Assembly: GCF_016019885.1 (NCBI RefSeq)
Contig: NZ_JAEANY010000004.1
Coordinates: forward strand, 269,054 to 333,053
Source of the DNA: Aurantiacibacter sediminis
GTDB lineage: Bacteria; Pseudomonadota; Alphaproteobacteria; Sphingomonadales; Sphingomonadaceae
DNA: 64,000 nt
Reading direction: 5' to 3'
In this document: piece after piece, positions 18,333-28,440 of the stretch
Layout: every line of letters starts with the position of its first letter
How positions within the stretch are numbered: position 1 is the first letter of the stretch
Notes under the pieces: generated by a model
Database searches by the model: none
What the model was told of the DNA's origin: nothing
Seen by the model: the letters and a program-made list of their open reading frames with translations, nothing else
Made by a program: the position numbers and the translations under genes

Positions 18333-19918
18333 ATTTGCGCTTCCTTCTGGGCTTCGGCCAGCAACTCCGCCTCCAATACCTTGCCATCAACCTTGCCAGT
18401 GGGCGCGAGTGGAAACTCATCGCGAAAAATAATCAGTCGCGGCAGGCTGAACGCTGGTGAGCGATCGAGATACCATTGCTTGATCTGAGCAGGATCGGGC
18501 CTGTCGCCGCGTGACAAGATCACCGCTGCGGGAGCTTGTCCCTTTATCGGATGAGGGATTGGGCCGACAAAGGCTTGCGCGATTTGAGGGTGATCCAGCA
18601 ATTGCCGCTCTACCTCTCGCGGATAAACGTTCTCTCCGCCGCAAACGAACATATCGTCTACGCGCCCGCGAAAGAAGTAAAACCCTTCATCGTCGCGAGA
18701 GAGTATATCGCCGGTCGCATACCAACCATCGCGAAACCTCTCGGCCTGTACTTCGGGACGATTGTGATAACCAAGCGCCAAGCCAGGTCCGGCGACAAAC
18801 AACTCACCCTGATCCGCCTCGTCGCCGGTCTCAGGGTCGATCAGCTTGACTTCCACACCCGGCAAAGGCTTCCCGCAGCTGTCTAATGTATATTCGCGTG
18901 CCGGATCATGCCCCATGACAGCTCCACTTTCCGTCGTACCGAACATATGGAACAGCCTCGTCCCAAAGATGCCCGCAACCTTATCGAGCAACACGCGCCC
19001 ACTGGGGCTGGCCCCGACCATAATCGCGTCCAGCCGCGAAAAATCGCCCGCTTCCAGCAAATCATCATGCGCCAGCATCATATTGAGCATGGCCGCGACT
19101 GCAGTGAACGTTGTGACCTCATGCGCAGCGATATTCTCCAGAAACGCCCGCGCATCGAAGCGCGGCATGATGACAGCGGTGCCGCCCGTGGCAAATACCG
19201 TTTTCATCATACCTGTGCCGTTTTTATGAAACATCGGCGCAGCGATCAGATTGACCGGAGGCTTGGTGTAAATTTGCCCGTAAAATGAACGTTGATCTTG
19301 AAAGTGACGAATTTGCGAACGATGCGGTAATCTGACACCTTTAGGCCTGCCGGTTGACCCAGAAGTATAGATTTGCAGCGCGATATCCTCATCGCTAGCT
19401 ACGAATGCCGGGGCCGCTTCGCTTGCTTCTTCCAGAAGGTTCGAGAAGCACATGTAATCCGTACCATCACCAACATGAACTCTCTGAAGAGCAGAATTGA
19501 CCTGGTCGATAGCATCGTAGGCCGGAGCAGAAAGAGTATCGGTGAGCACCATCTTCGCCCCAGCATCATTGATCATGAAGGCCAGATCATCAGTCGAAAG
19601 GCGCGGATTGAATAGTGCCGGCACGACCCCTGCGCGCATTAGGCCAAAGGTCGCGATCACGAATTCCAAACTGTTGCCAAGAGCTACACCAACGCGGTCG
19701 CCACCTTCCAGTCCGAGCGCCAAAGCTGCATTAGCCATGCGGTTGAGCTGTAGATCTAACTGCGCGTAGGTCAGCGAACGCGTGGTTCCATCGCTACCCG
19801 TATCGACGACTGCAAGCCGCTGCGGATCGCTCGCCAGCGTCTCGGCAAACAGATGTCCCAAGCTGTCCAAAACCTTACTCTCCCTGACCATATTTAAGGG
19901 CTCTGCAACGCCTTCCAT
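18329..19918 (-). CDS. AMP-forming acyl-CoA/aryl-CoA ligase
   Basis: A 529-residue adenylating enzyme that activates a carboxylic acid with ATP and CoA. Signature motifs are the phosphate loop YTSGSTGRPKGVRL near 175-190, MFGTTESGAVMG near 310, YATGDI and FRGRVDDMFVCGGENVYPREVE in the C-terminal domain, and the catalytic lysine in PTGKVDGK. The start is uncertain: an ATG at 19918 is used, one at 19891 is equally in frame, and neither has a clear Shine-Dalgarno site. It is the first gene of the five-gene operon running to the MFS transporter and diverges from TonB receptor 2, which suggests import followed by activation of the same compound. Confidence 0.9.
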   Translation of the reverse strand: MEGVAEPLNMVRESKVLDSLGHLFAETLASDPQRLAVVDTGSDGTTRSLTYAQLDLQLNRMANAALALGLEGGDRVGVALGNSLEFVIATFGLMRAGVVPALFNPRLSTDDLAFMINDAGAKMVLTDTLSAPAYDAIDQVNSALQRVHVGDGTDYMCFSNLLEEASEAAPAFVASDEDIALQIYTSGSTGRPKGVRLPHRSQIRHFQDQRSFYGQIYTKPPVNLIAAPMFHKNGTGMMKTVFATGGTAVIMPRFDARAFLENIAAHEVTTFTAVAAMLNMMLAHDDLLEAGDFSRLDAIMVGASPSGRVLLDKVAGIFGTRLFHMFGTTESGAVMGHDPAREYTLDSCGKPLPGVEVKLIDPETGDEADQGELFVAGPGLALGYHNRPEVQAERFRDGWYATGDILSRDDEGFYFFRGRVDDMFVCGGENVYPREVERQLLDHPQIAQAFVGPIPHPIKGQAPAAVILSRGDRPDPAQIKQWYLDRSPAFSLPRLIIFRDEFPLAPTGKVDGKVLEAELLAEAQKEAQI

Positions 19919-20017
19919 GAAAAAGATGTTGGAAAGCGTTCGACCTTTTTGTATGACGATCTGATAACATGAAAAGCACAAGTGGCAAGAGGCTGCGATG
20001 TGCATGGGAGGGTAACA

Positions 20018-22477
20018 ATGACGCACACCAGCGAGCGAGCACGCCCGCGGGCTATAAAACTGCGGAATGCGGCAATGATCCTCGGAGCAAGCGCGCTAGC
20101 GTTGGCGATGCCATACGCTGCGGCAGCACAAGAGCAGATCCCGGGTGAAAATGTCGAGCAGGCTGAGCCCCAGGCAGACAATGACAACGTCATCATTGTA
20201 ACCGCACAGCGTCGTGAGCAATCATTACAAGAGGTGCCGATCGCAGTAACCGCAGTCAGCGGTGAAGAATTGGCGGCGCGGTCAGCTATCGATGTCTCGG
20301 ACATCGCTCAATTCACGCCCAGCGTCACTATTCAAGGCGCTTCGCGCAGCTCCGGTGGCGGTACCAATGCAGCGATATTCGTTCGCGGCATCGGGCAGGA
20401 TGAGTTTCTGATTACCTTCGATCCCGGCGTCGGCATCTATATCGACGGGATCTATCTAGGACGGACGACCGGCTCGATTCTCGACCTTGCAGACCTGGAA
20501 CGGATCGAAGTTTTGCGCGGGCCACAGGGCACTTTGTTCGGCCGAAATTCGGTCGGGGGCGCGATCCAGATCGTGTCGAGGAAGCCGGAGCTCGGCGTTG
20601 TTGAAGGCTTTGGTTCTATTGGCATCCGCGAGGATGATGGGTTCGATATTTCCGGCGCACTAAATGTGCCGCTTGGTGACAATATCGCCTTTCGCGTCAC
20701 TGGCCAGCATCGCCAGCAAGATGGGTTCGCCATCAATCAAACAACCGGCAATGATCTGTCTAATGTTGATCGCCAGGTCGTGCGCGCGCAGCTGCTGATC
20801 GAGCCGACCGACCGGCTCAGCGCGCTCTTTTCGGCGGACGCTTCATTTTTGAACGAGCGGGGCATTCAATCTAGCCTGGTTGATCTCGATACAAATTCCT
20901 CGTTCCTGCAACTTTTCAATGGTTTCAGCTCCCCTCCCGGTGGGCCACTTGCAATCGACGGGACAGACGTGGCGCGCGATCCTGATGTGTCGAACCTCAA
21001 TCGCGACGGACTCAATGAGAATACGGCCTTCGGTTTCTCTGCGACCTTGGAATATGAACTCACCGATACGCTGACCGTTAAATCGCTCAGTTCTTACCGC
21101 GACCTCGCTTCTGATTTTACTGCCGACTTGGATGGCACCGATGCACCATTCGTCGACAACTTTTACAGCACGCGGCAAAACCAATTCAGCCAAGAGCTTC
21201 AGCTTCTTGGGACTGCTTTCGATGATCGGCTCAATTTCACGGTCGGTGCATTCTATTTTCGAGAGGAAGCCGCCGAGACGGGCCAAATCGATATATTCGC
21301 CGGTCTTTTCAACCTATTCCAAGGGCTGCCCGGCCCTATAATTCCGGCGTTTCCCGGTGTCGATTGCACGGTGACCCCTCAGTTCTGTGGCGGCGGCGCG
21401 AATAACCCGGTGAATGCCAACTTCGATTTGCAATTCCGCACCGACTCCGTAGTCGAGGTCGATAGCTATGCACTGTTCGGGCAGTTCGAATATGAGCTGA
21501 CCGACCGCCTGACTGCAATTGTTGGTTTGCGGCAGAGCTGGGATACCAAAACGCTCGACTATAATGTGACCCGCGGCGGCGGTTCGGCAGCATTCTGCGC
21601 GCTGCCATTCGGCGGTGCGGTGGGCTGTATCGGCAATGACATCTTCGCCGTCCCACCAACACAGTTCAGTGATACCTTCCGCGCCTTCACACCTAGATTC
21701 GGCCTGAATTACGATTTCTCGCCCGACGTGTTCGGTTATGCCAGTGTTGCTAGAGGCTATAAATCCGGTGGATTCAACGGCCGTGCAACCACCCTCAACG
21801 ATCTCACGATTTTCGCGCCCGAGGATGTCTGGACGTATGAAACCGGCCTTAGGACTACATTGGCCGGCGGCGACATCATTCTCAATGGCGCGGTCTACTA
21901 TAGCGATTATCAGGACATCCAGTTCGCCATCGCAGTTCCCAACCCAGCTGGACCCGGAACGCTCAGTCCCGTTATCAACGCCGGTTCGGCTGAGATTTAC
22001 GGGCTAGAACTTGAAGGTACGGCACGCCTAACCGACACAGTTCGGCTGTCTGGCGGTGCGTCGTTTATCAGCGCAGAATATACAGAGGACGTGACGTTTC
22101 TCGGTCAACCAACCGGTATCTTGAATGGCAACGATGTTCCGAAAACGCCGTCCACGCAGTTGTTCGGCAGCATTGATTATCGCCAGCCCGTCGCAAATAA
22201 TCGCTTCCTGATCCATGCAAGGGTTGATGGTTCATACCGTAGCAGTATCCAGAATGAGCCGTCGAACTTCGCACCCGTCAGTCAGGACGGTTACGGCATC
22301 ATTAATGCCCGGCTCGGCTTCGGTGACGCCGATGAAACATATGATCTCTCGATCTGGGCCAAGAACCTGTTTGATGAACGCTATCTGGAGAACGGTTTCC
22401 GTTCAGGCGGCGGCACCAATATCGGTTATTTCGCACGCGGACGGCAAATCGGCGCTACCCTAAGGTTCAGCTTCTAG
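20018..22477 (+). CDS. TonB-dependent outer-membrane receptor 2
   Basis: An 819-residue receptor. A signal peptide spans about 1-37 (ending AAAA before QEQ), the plug begins VIIVTAQRREQSLQE (58 onward), and RGIGQDEF and LRGPQGTLFGRNSVGGAIQIV follow. The barrel ends in ...GATLRFSF. ATG at 20018 has GGGAGG 7 bases upstream and is preferred over an in-frame GTG at 19982. It is strongly similar along its length to the receptor at 357-2768, including the inserted LPGPIIP loop. It diverges from the acyl-CoA ligase gene, with a GntR gene 14 bases downstream. It likely imports the substrate of the ligase operon (inference). Confidence 0.94.
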   Translation: MTHTSERARPRAIKLRNAAMILGASALALAMPYAAAAQEQIPGENVEQAEPQADNDNVIIVTAQRREQSLQEVPIAVTAVSGEELAARSAIDVSDIAQFTPSVTIQGASRSSGGGTNAAIFVRGIGQDEFLITFDPGVGIYIDGIYLGRTTGSILDLADLERIEVLRGPQGTLFGRNSVGGAIQIVSRKPELGVVEGFGSIGIREDDGFDISGALNVPLGDNIAFRVTGQHRQQDGFAINQTTGNDLSNVDRQVVRAQLLIEPTDRLSALFSADASFLNERGIQSSLVDLDTNSSFLQLFNGFSSPPGGPLAIDGTDVARDPDVSNLNRDGLNENTAFGFSATLEYELTDTLTVKSLSSYRDLASDFTADLDGTDAPFVDNFYSTRQNQFSQELQLLGTAFDDRLNFTVGAFYFREEAAETGQIDIFAGLFNLFQGLPGPIIPAFPGVDCTVTPQFCGGGANNPVNANFDLQFRTDSVVEVDSYALFGQFEYELTDRLTAIVGLRQSWDTKTLDYNVTRGGGSAAFCALPFGGAVGCIGNDIFAVPPTQFSDTFRAFTPRFGLNYDFSPDVFGYASVARGYKSGGFNGRATTLNDLTIFAPEDVWTYETGLRTTLAGGDIILNGAVYYSDYQDIQFAIAVPNPAGPGTLSPVINAGSAEIYGLELEGTARLTDTVRLSGGASFISAEYTEDVTFLGQPTGILNGNDVPKTPSTQLFGSIDYRQPVANNRFLIHARVDGSYRSSIQNEPSNFAPVSQDGYGIINARLGFGDADETYDLSIWAKNLFDERYLENGFRSGGGTNIGYFARGRQIGATLRFSF

Positions 22478-22490
22478 ATAGACTGCACTG

Positions 22491-23201
22491 ATGAACGGTC
22501 CTCCTCAATTAGCTTCGCCAACCAGCACCAAATCTTCGGTTGTCGATGAATTGGTGGTGGCGTTGCGGCAAGCGATCGAGGAGGGGCGAATTGGTCCCGG
22601 ATTCCGATTGGTACAGGACGAGCTATGCCGCAGTTTCGCAGTGGGCCGAGGATCTTTGCGGGAGGCATTGCAGCGGCTCGAATCCGAAGGCTGGATTGAA
22701 TATGTCCACAATCGCGGCGCGGTCGTGCGCATCCTTTCGCGCACCGAAATTTTGGAAAGCATCGCCATTCGCGAGGTTCTGGAAATGGCGGCTGCAGGCA
22801 TGGCCGCGGCCCAGTTCGAGCATGATCCCGCGGGCGAGGAATTGACCGATCTGGTCACTGCGATGGACGTCGCGGCGCAGGCGAATGACCGGCCGACATT
22901 CTTGCGCCTGAACAGCGACTTTCACGACAAAATTGTGGCGCTGTCAGGGAATAAGCGGCTGATGGCGCAAAACGATCTAAAGCTGACGCGGCTGGTGCAA
23001 TTACAAATGTCAGGCGCACACGATTCCGACTGGCTCCCGCTAGCGAACGAAGAACATCGCGCTATCCTGCGCGCCGTTCGTACTGGAGATCAGGGCGGCG
23101 CAGAGCGCGCGATGCGGGCCCATTTGGGGCGGGTCAACGGTATCTTGCGGGATTTGCCACCGGAGGCTTTTGTGCCTCTGCCAACACTGGGAAAGAGATA
23201 G
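22491..23201 (+). CDS. GntR-family regulator (FCD/FadR subfamily)
   Basis: A 236-residue repressor-type protein. The N-terminal winged helix (about 20-85) has ELCRSFAVGRGSLREALQRLESEGWIEY. The C-terminal helical FCD ligand domain (about 100-225) includes a likely metal-binding set with LNSDFHDKIV and NEEHRAIL. Its place right after TonB receptor 2 and before a bicupin gene suggests control of receptor 2 and the ligase operon, sensing an organic acid or acyl-CoA. Confidence 0.9.
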   Translation: MNGPPQLASPTSTKSSVVDELVVALRQAIEEGRIGPGFRLVQDELCRSFAVGRGSLREALQRLESEGWIEYVHNRGAVVRILSRTEILESIAIREVLEMAAAGMAAAQFEHDPAGEELTDLVTAMDVAAQANDRPTFLRLNSDFHDKIVALSGNKRLMAQNDLKLTRLVQLQMSGAHDSDWLPLANEEHRAILRAVRTGDQGGAERAMRAHLGRVNGILRDLPPEAFVPLPTLGKR

Positions 23202-23210
23202 GAACAAGCG

Positions 23211-24035
23211 ATGCGGATTGTCGATTCGAACGCAATGGAGTGGCAAGGAACGGCGAGTCACCGTGATGGTGACTACGCGGTGAAATCGCTGTTCGAAGGT
23301 GAGCCGGGACCAGATAATTACTGGTTCGTTCTGTTCCGCGTATCTGGCAAATACGACACGCCGCGCCACGCGCATAATTTCGAGCAGGTCCGCATCATGC
23401 TCGAAGGCGCGTTCGATTTTGGTGATCAGGTGCAAGAAGAGGGGACAGTCGGGTATTTCTGCGAAGGCACGCCCTACGCTCAAACCGCACGGGGCGATTC
23501 TGTCACGTTGCTGCTCCAATGTGAGGGCGCAAGCCGGTCCCGCTATTTGAATATCTCAGAACAGCGCGCTGCGGGCGAAGCCATGGTTGAAGCGGGCGGC
23601 ACCTTTTCGGAGGGCCTGTATGATGGACCGAACGGACGCGGCGGAACCATGAAGCGGGATGGTGCGCTGGCGTTATGGGAATGGGAATGCGGTAGCCGGC
23701 CGACTATTCCGCCGGCGAAGTTTGAGAACCCTGTCATCATGCACCCTGATCGGTTCGTCTACCGCGGGGCGGGCGATGGTTTGGAGGAAAAGCATCTCGC
23801 CACATTTGGCGAACGTGACTTGTCACTGACGTATGTGAAAGTCGCTGCCGGAAGTTCCTTCTCACACGATACCGCCACTTCGGGTGATGCATTGTTCTAC
23901 GCGCTCGATGGGAGCGGCACGGTTGAGGGCGAAGCGTTCTTTGCAGGCTGTGCAGCCGAAGCGCGCGCTGGGGACGTGTTTAGCTTCGAAGCAGATCAAT
24001 CAACCACGCTCATCCGGCTGCGTTTGCCTAGCTAG
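23211..24035 (+). CDS. two-domain cupin protein
   Basis: A 274-residue protein with two cupin-like halves. The first has PRHAHNFEQVRIMLEGAFDFGD, an intact HxH...E metal site (about 53-75). The second lies about 185-270, with SYTVKVAAG-like strands and FYALDGSGTVEGEAF. No signal peptide is seen. It sits nine bases after the GntR gene, probably in the same transcript as receptor 2, and its stop overlaps the end of the convergent citrate-synthase-like gene by four bases. It could be a dioxygenase or an isomerase of catabolic intermediates; the function is not recognised. Confidence 0.75.
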   Translation: MRIVDSNAMEWQGTASHRDGDYAVKSLFEGEPGPDNYWFVLFRVSGKYDTPRHAHNFEQVRIMLEGAFDFGDQVQEEGTVGYFCEGTPYAQTARGDSVTLLLQCEGASRSRYLNISEQRAAGEAMVEAGGTFSEGLYDGPNGRGGTMKRDGALALWEWECGSRPTIPPAKFENPVIMHPDRFVYRGAGDGLEEKHLATFGERDLSLTYVKVAAGSSFSHDTATSGDALFYALDGSGTVEGEAFFAGCAAEARAGDVFSFEADQSTTLIRLRLPS

Positions 24036-24844
24036 CGCCGCAGTAAATCCAAACGCTCGCCGCCTCCAGGTGGCTCATATTGAATATGCTGGTTCGCGAG
24101 CATCGTCGCATACATTCCAAGCGGACGCTCCTGCTCCTCAGCAATATGGCCCAGCACACCTATTGCGCGCGCCAGGATAGGGATCGCCCGCGACATAAAG
24201 GGAGGAAAGCCCATATCGGCGCTGATCGAGGCTATTGGCGCCTGGACGTTGAGCACAAGATGTTTGCCAGCCTTACGGTCTGCTGCTGCAGAAAGCGAGT
24301 GCAGGAACTGCGTGTTGCGCCCTGCGACACCATGTTCGTCAGCTAATTCCAAGAGACGTACGCTGCGTGGATCGTCGGGTTTGTGTAGCGGATGACCAAA
24401 GCCCGGCAGCTTGTCGCCAGCGTCAAGAACACGCGCTACAATATCATCCGCTGCTTCTGTGTCGCTGGTGCCAGCGTCCATCATCGCCAGGCCTTCCGCC
24501 AGCAATGCCGCCGTTTCATCAGCCGATCCGAGCAATACCGAACCTGCCCCTAAAATTCCTGCTGCGACCGCGCCCTGTAAAGCCTCCGGCGCTGCGGAAA
24601 TCGTCATTCGCGCAGCCAAAGCTGTGGGTGACATGCCATGTTCGGTTATGGAAATGATCAGCGCTTCCAGCATCTTGGCCTCGCCCTCGCTCGGCTCGCG
24701 AGCGGTCAGGTGGAAAAAGATGAATGCGCCGAGCCCCATCCCGCCGATCACATCCTCGCAGAAGTCCTTTCCGCGAAAGGTAATGCTCTTGCGATCTGCA
24801 GTGCAAATGCTGGTGACCGGATCAGCCTTGCCGAAATTGCTCAT
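24032..24844 (-). CDS. citrate-synthase-fold protein (citryl-CoA lyase-like)
   Basis: A 270-residue short member of the citrate synthase superfamily, with the active-site motif [15 protein letters not shown] (about 157-171) and [29 protein letters not shown] near the C-terminus. At this length it lacks the small-domain portion of full citrate synthases and resembles stand-alone citryl-CoA lyase-like proteins seen in aromatic and steroid catabolic clusters. It overlaps the aldolase gene by four bases and is the last gene of the meta-cleavage operon. It could condense or split the acetyl-CoA and oxo-acid products; the real reaction is unknown. Confidence 0.78.
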   Translation of the reverse strand: MSNFGKADPVTSICTADRKSITFRGKDFCEDVIGGMGLGAFIFFHLTAREPSEGEAKMLEALIISITEHGMSPTALAARMTISAAPEALQGAVAAGILGAGSVLLGSADETAALLAEGLAMMDAGTSDTEAADDIVARVLDAGDKLPGFGHPLHKPDDPRSVRLLELADEHGVAGRNTQFLHSLSAAADRKAGKHLVLNVQAPIASISADMGFPPFMSRAIPILARAIGVLGHIAEEQERPLGMYATMLANQHIQYEPPGGGERLDLLRR

Positions 24845-25869
24845 GCTTGTTCTTTCCGTTTTGCCAGATCGAGCGCGACATCGACAATCATATCTTCCTG
24901 CCCGCCGACCATCTTACGCGCGCCCAATTCGACCAGAATATCGCGCACATCGATCCCATATTCGCTGCTGGCCTTCTCCGCATGACGCAGGAAGCTTGAA
25001 TAAACACCGGCATAGCCCAGCGTGAGGGTTTCGCGGTCGACCCGCACTGGGCGATCCTGCAATGGCCGAACCAGATCTTCTGCCGCATCCATCAACGCGA
25101 ACAAGTCCGTGCCGTGATCCCAACCGTACACATCGGCCGCCGCAATAAACACTTCAAGCGGCGCATTGCCCGCTCCCGCGCCCATCCCCGCGAGCGAAGC
25201 ATCGACCCGCAGCGCGCCATTCTGCACAGCTGCAATCGAGTTTGCGACGCCGAGCGAGAGGTTGTGATGCGCATGGATACCGCGCTCCGTCTCCGGCTTC
25301 AGGACCTTGTCATAAGCCTCAAAACGCGCCGCGACATCATCCATCGTCATCGCGCCGCCGCTGTCGGTGACATACACACAGTGCGCGCCATAATCCTCCA
25401 TCAGCTTGGCTTGTCCAGCCAATGCATCAGGCGCGCTCATATGGCTCATCATCAGAAAACCTGCGACATCCATGCCTAGCTCGCGCGCGTATTCTATGTG
25501 CTGTTTGGAAACATCTGCCTCAGTGCAATGTGTTGCCACCCTTACTGATCGCACGCCGATTTCATAAGCGCGCTTCAAATCGTGGACGGTGCCGATTCCC
25601 GGAAGCAGCAACGTAGCCAACTTAGCGTGTTCCAACTCATCAGCCACGGCCTCCAGCCATGCCCAATCAGTCTGCGCACCGAAACCGTAATTTACGCTGG
25701 AACCGGACAGCCCATCGCCATGCGCAACCTCCAGCGAGTCCACCTTCGCATTATCCAAAGCGCGCGCGATTTCGCGCACATGCTCGAGCGAATATTGGTG
25801 GCGAATCGCGTGCATGCCATCGCGCAAAGTAACATCCTGAATATAAAGCTTCTGATCGGGCACAACCAT
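24841..25869 (-). CDS. 4-hydroxy-2-oxovalerate aldolase
   Basis: A 342-residue class II aldolase of the DmpG/BphI/MhpE type that splits 4-hydroxy-2-oxo acids into pyruvate and an aldehyde. It has VTLRDGMH (13-20) with the catalytic R16/D17 pair, metal ligands H199 and H201 in HAHHNLSLG, and [16 protein letters not shown]. It partners the acetaldehyde dehydrogenase encoded just upstream (one-base overlap of coding ranges). In this family the two form a channelling complex that passes the aldehyde directly. The whole set completes the meta pathway to central metabolites. Confidence 0.96.
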   Translation of the reverse strand: MVVPDQKLYIQDVTLRDGMHAIRHQYSLEHVREIARALDNAKVDSLEVAHGDGLSGSSVNYGFGAQTDWAWLEAVADELEHAKLATLLLPGIGTVHDLKRAYEIGVRSVRVATHCTEADVSKQHIEYARELGMDVAGFLMMSHMSAPDALAGQAKLMEDYGAHCVYVTDSGGAMTMDDVAARFEAYDKVLKPETERGIHAHHNLSLGVANSIAAVQNGALRVDASLAGMGAGAGNAPLEVFIAAADVYGWDHGTDLFALMDAAEDLVRPLQDRPVRVDRETLTLGYAGVYSSFLRHAEKASSEYGIDVRDILVELGARKMVGGQEDMIVDVALDLAKRKEQA

Positions 25870-26798
25870 CAGACGGCCTCCCTCAAGCGCGCCATCGCCT
25901 CAGCGGTTTTCATCGCGGCGGAAGTCATGATATCGAGATTTCCAGCATATGCAGGCAGATAATGCGCCGCCCCTTCAACCTCCAAAAACACGCTGGTTTT
26001 AAGACCGGTGAATTGCCCGCTTTCGGGAATATGAATCGGGTTATTGCCGCCGACCCTCTCAAACTGCACGTCTTGTTTTAGCCGGTAGCCTGGCACATAG
26101 CTTTGCACTTCCTCCACCATGCGCAGGATTGAGGCTTCGACCTCTGCTTCGTCCGCATCATCGGAGAGCGTGTAAACCGTATCACGCATAATCAGCGGCG
26201 GCTCGGCCGGGTTAAGCACAATGATCGCCTTGCCGTGATCCGCCCCGCCGACAACTTCGATCGCGCGGCTCGTGGTTTCGGTAAACTCATCAATATTCGC
26301 GCGCGTTCCTGGGCCAGCCGATTTTGATGCGATCGATGCCACAATCTCTCCGTACCGCACATTCGCCACTCGGTTGACGGCGTGAACAATCGGGATAGTC
26401 GCCTGCCCCCCGCAGGTGACCATATTGACGTTCGGCTCGGCCAGATTGGCCCGCATATTGACAGGTGGGATCGTGTAGGGACCGATAGCCGCGGGAGTCA
26501 GATCGACAATTCGCTTACCTGCCGCTCGCAGGACCGCATCATGTTTCTTATGTGCCCCCGCGCTGGTGGCGTCGAAAACGATTTCAATATTCTCGAACTC
26601 CGCCATTGCCGTCAGGCCGTCGATTCCGCCGTGCGTTGTCGCGACGCCCATGCGCCGTGCGCGCGCTAGACCATCGGAATCGGCGTCGATCCCGACCATT
26701 GCGGCTATTTCGAGCACTTCCGAAAGTTGCTTGATTTTGATCATCAGATCGGTGCCGATATTGCCTGACCCAATAATGGCAGTTTTGACTTTGGTCAT
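25869..26798 (-). CDS. acetaldehyde dehydrogenase (acylating)
   Basis: A 309-residue DmpF/BphJ/MhpF-type enzyme that turns acetaldehyde (or propionaldehyde) into acyl-CoA with NAD and CoA. The cofactor loop is [15 protein letters not shown] (8-22). The catalytic cysteine is C129 in [18 protein letters not shown]. Further signatures are [20 protein letters not shown] and [19 protein letters not shown] at the C-terminus. It is six bases downstream of the hydratase and contacts the aldolase gene, as in other meta-pathway operons. Confidence 0.96.
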   Translation of the reverse strand: MTKVKTAIIGSGNIGTDLMIKIKQLSEVLEIAAMVGIDADSDGLARARRMGVATTHGGIDGLTAMAEFENIEIVFDATSAGAHKKHDAVLRAAGKRIVDLTPAAIGPYTIPPVNMRANLAEPNVNMVTCGGQATIPIVHAVNRVANVRYGEIVASIASKSAGPGTRANIDEFTETTSRAIEVVGGADHGKAIIVLNPAEPPLIMRDTVYTLSDDADEAEVEASILRMVEEVQSYVPGYRLKQDVQFERVGGNNPIHIPESGQFTGLKTSVFLEVEGAAHYLPAYAGNLDIMTSAAMKTAEAMARLREAV

Positions 26799-26804
26799 GT
26801 CGAT

Positions 26805-27590
26805 CTACTCCGCTGCAAAGCGGGCCGAAACCTCGCCCAATCCTTCGACCCTCGCAACAAGATGGTCGCCTGGCTCGATAGCCACCATCGGCCCCAAAGC
26901 GCCTGACAGCACAACATCGCCAGCTTTCAGCGGCGCCCCAAACTTGGCCATTACAGTTGCAAGCCAACGCACCGCATTTAGCGGATTACCGAGACAGGCG
27001 CGCCCTTCCCCCGTTGAAATCGGGTCACCATCATGTCCTCGGCGTAATTCCATCTTGCAATTGTAAAGATCGAGCGCTGAAAGTGGACGTGGTTGCCCGC
27101 CCAGAACGAAGTAACCGGAAGATGCATTATCAGCGACGGTATCAAAGAACCTGATATCCCAATTCGCAATCCGGCTGCCGACGATTTCGAAAGCTGGTAA
27201 AGCGAAATCAATCGCCGCAATGACCTCACCCAGACCCGGTTGCTCGGCGCCGATATCGCGGCCTAGAACGAACGCGATCTCGGCCTCGATCTTCGGTTGA
27301 TTCACCGCACCCACAGCTAGCTCTTCATGTTCGCTTATCTCCATATCGGCGAACAATGCGCCGAAATCGGGCTGGTCGACGCCGAGTTGTTTTTGAACAG
27401 CTGGTGAAGTCAGGCCGATTTTACGTCCGACCAGACGACGACCCGCATCAAGCCAATGCTGCGTGTTGATCTTTTGAATGGCATATGCATCTTCGGCATT
27501 GCCTATCTCGTCGCGGATGGGCGGGATCGGTCCGGTGGAATAGGCATCGCGCAAACGCGCCGCGATATCTTGATTTATTGAAGCAGCCAT
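26805..27590 (-). CDS. 2-keto-4-pentenoate hydratase
   Basis: A 261-residue fumarylacetoacetate-hydrolase-fold enzyme (MhpD/DmpE/BphH type) that adds water to the 2-hydroxypenta-2,4-dienoate left after C-C bond cleavage. It shows KIGLTSPAVQKQLGVDQPDFGALFADM, then KIEAEIAFVLGRDI with the acidic metal ligands. The ATG at 27590 is preferred: it overlaps the hydrolase stop as TGATG. An upstream in-frame start at 27662 would add residues with no family match. It lies between the hydrolase and the acylating dehydrogenase. Confidence 0.94.
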   Translation of the reverse strand: MAASINQDIAARLRDAYSTGPIPPIRDEIGNAEDAYAIQKINTQHWLDAGRRLVGRKIGLTSPAVQKQLGVDQPDFGALFADMEISEHEELAVGAVNQPKIEAEIAFVLGRDIGAEQPGLGEVIAAIDFALPAFEIVGSRIANWDIRFFDTVADNASSGYFVLGGQPRPLSALDLYNCKMELRRGHDGDPISTGEGRACLGNPLNAVRWLATVMAKFGAPLKAGDVVLSGALGPMVAIEPGDHLVARVEGLGEVSARFAAE

Positions 27591-28414
27591 CAGCGTGCCA
27601 GATAATCCAACACGACGCGGTTGAAGCGTTCGCGTTGCTCGGTTTGCACCCAGTGACCACATTCGGAGAACACATGAAGCTCGGACTGCTTCATCCTACC
27701 GAAAAACTGGAACACACTGTCATAAGGCGTCACCCGATCATCGCGGCCCCACAGAATCAGGCTTGGCGTATTAAGTTGCTCAATATCCTTTTCCATGAAG
27801 CGGTAAGGGCTTTCGGGTGATGGCGGTCCCGGCTGAGCGGCGAGCAATTTCGGGTCAGTCGCCGATGCAAATCGTTCATCGACCAACTCGTCGGTAATCA
27901 GCGACTTGTCGTGAACCATTGTCTCCAGCAAACCGCGCATCTTGGCTTTAGTCGGCCCCTCGCCCTGATACATTTCGCCCATCGCCTTCCAACCTTCGGT
28001 AGGGAACGGAGCGAAAGTCGGCATGGCGATTCCTGGGCCCATCAATACCAGCCTGCCGACCAATTCGGGCCGATGAATACCGATCCAGATCGCAACCGCC
28101 CCACCAAGCGAATTTCCGAGAATATGCGCACCAGTAATCTCCAGCGCGTCCATAATATCGACGATGCCCTTGGCGTAAAACGCAATCCGCTCGCCGTCGG
28201 GTTTCGCCATGGTGCTTCCGCCATAGCCGACGAAATCGGGGAGCAGCACGCGGTAATGCGCCGCAAAAGCCTGAAGATTGCCGCCGAAATTACTTAAAGC
28301 GGAAGCGCCCGCGCCGCCGCCATGAAGCATCAGTAGGGGCTGACCCTCACCAGCTTCTGTGACATGGATTTGATAATCGCCAGAGGTGATCAGCTGCGTT
28401 TTGGTTTCGATCAT
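27590..28414 (-). CDS. meta-cleavage product hydrolase (alpha/beta hydrolase)
   Basis: A 274-residue C-C bond hydrolase of the BphD/DmpD type. The nucleophile is S102 in LGNSLGGAV, the acid is D225 or D226 in LWGRDDRVTP, and the base is H254 in ECGHWVQTEQ. The oxyanion stretch is HGGGAGASALSNFGGN (31-46), typical of BphD relatives. It hydrolyses the ring-fission product made by the extradiol dioxygenase into a dienoate plus a carboxylic acid. It lies 26 bases downstream of the dihydrodiol dehydrogenase gene. Acid specificity (benzoate, alkyl or terpenoid acid) is unknown. Confidence 0.93.
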   Translation of the reverse strand: MIETKTQLITSGDYQIHVTEAGEGQPLLMLHGGGAGASALSNFGGNLQAFAAHYRVLLPDFVGYGGSTMAKPDGERIAFYAKGIVDIMDALEITGAHILGNSLGGAVAIWIGIHRPELVGRLVLMGPGIAMPTFAPFPTEGWKAMGEMYQGEGPTKAKMRGLLETMVHDKSLITDELVDERFASATDPKLLAAQPGPPSPESPYRFMEKDIEQLNTPSLILWGRDDRVTPYDSVFQFFGRMKQSELHVFSECGHWVQTEQRERFNRVVLDYLAR

Positions 28415-28440
28415 TGGTGGCCTTCCGGCTTTGGTTTATT

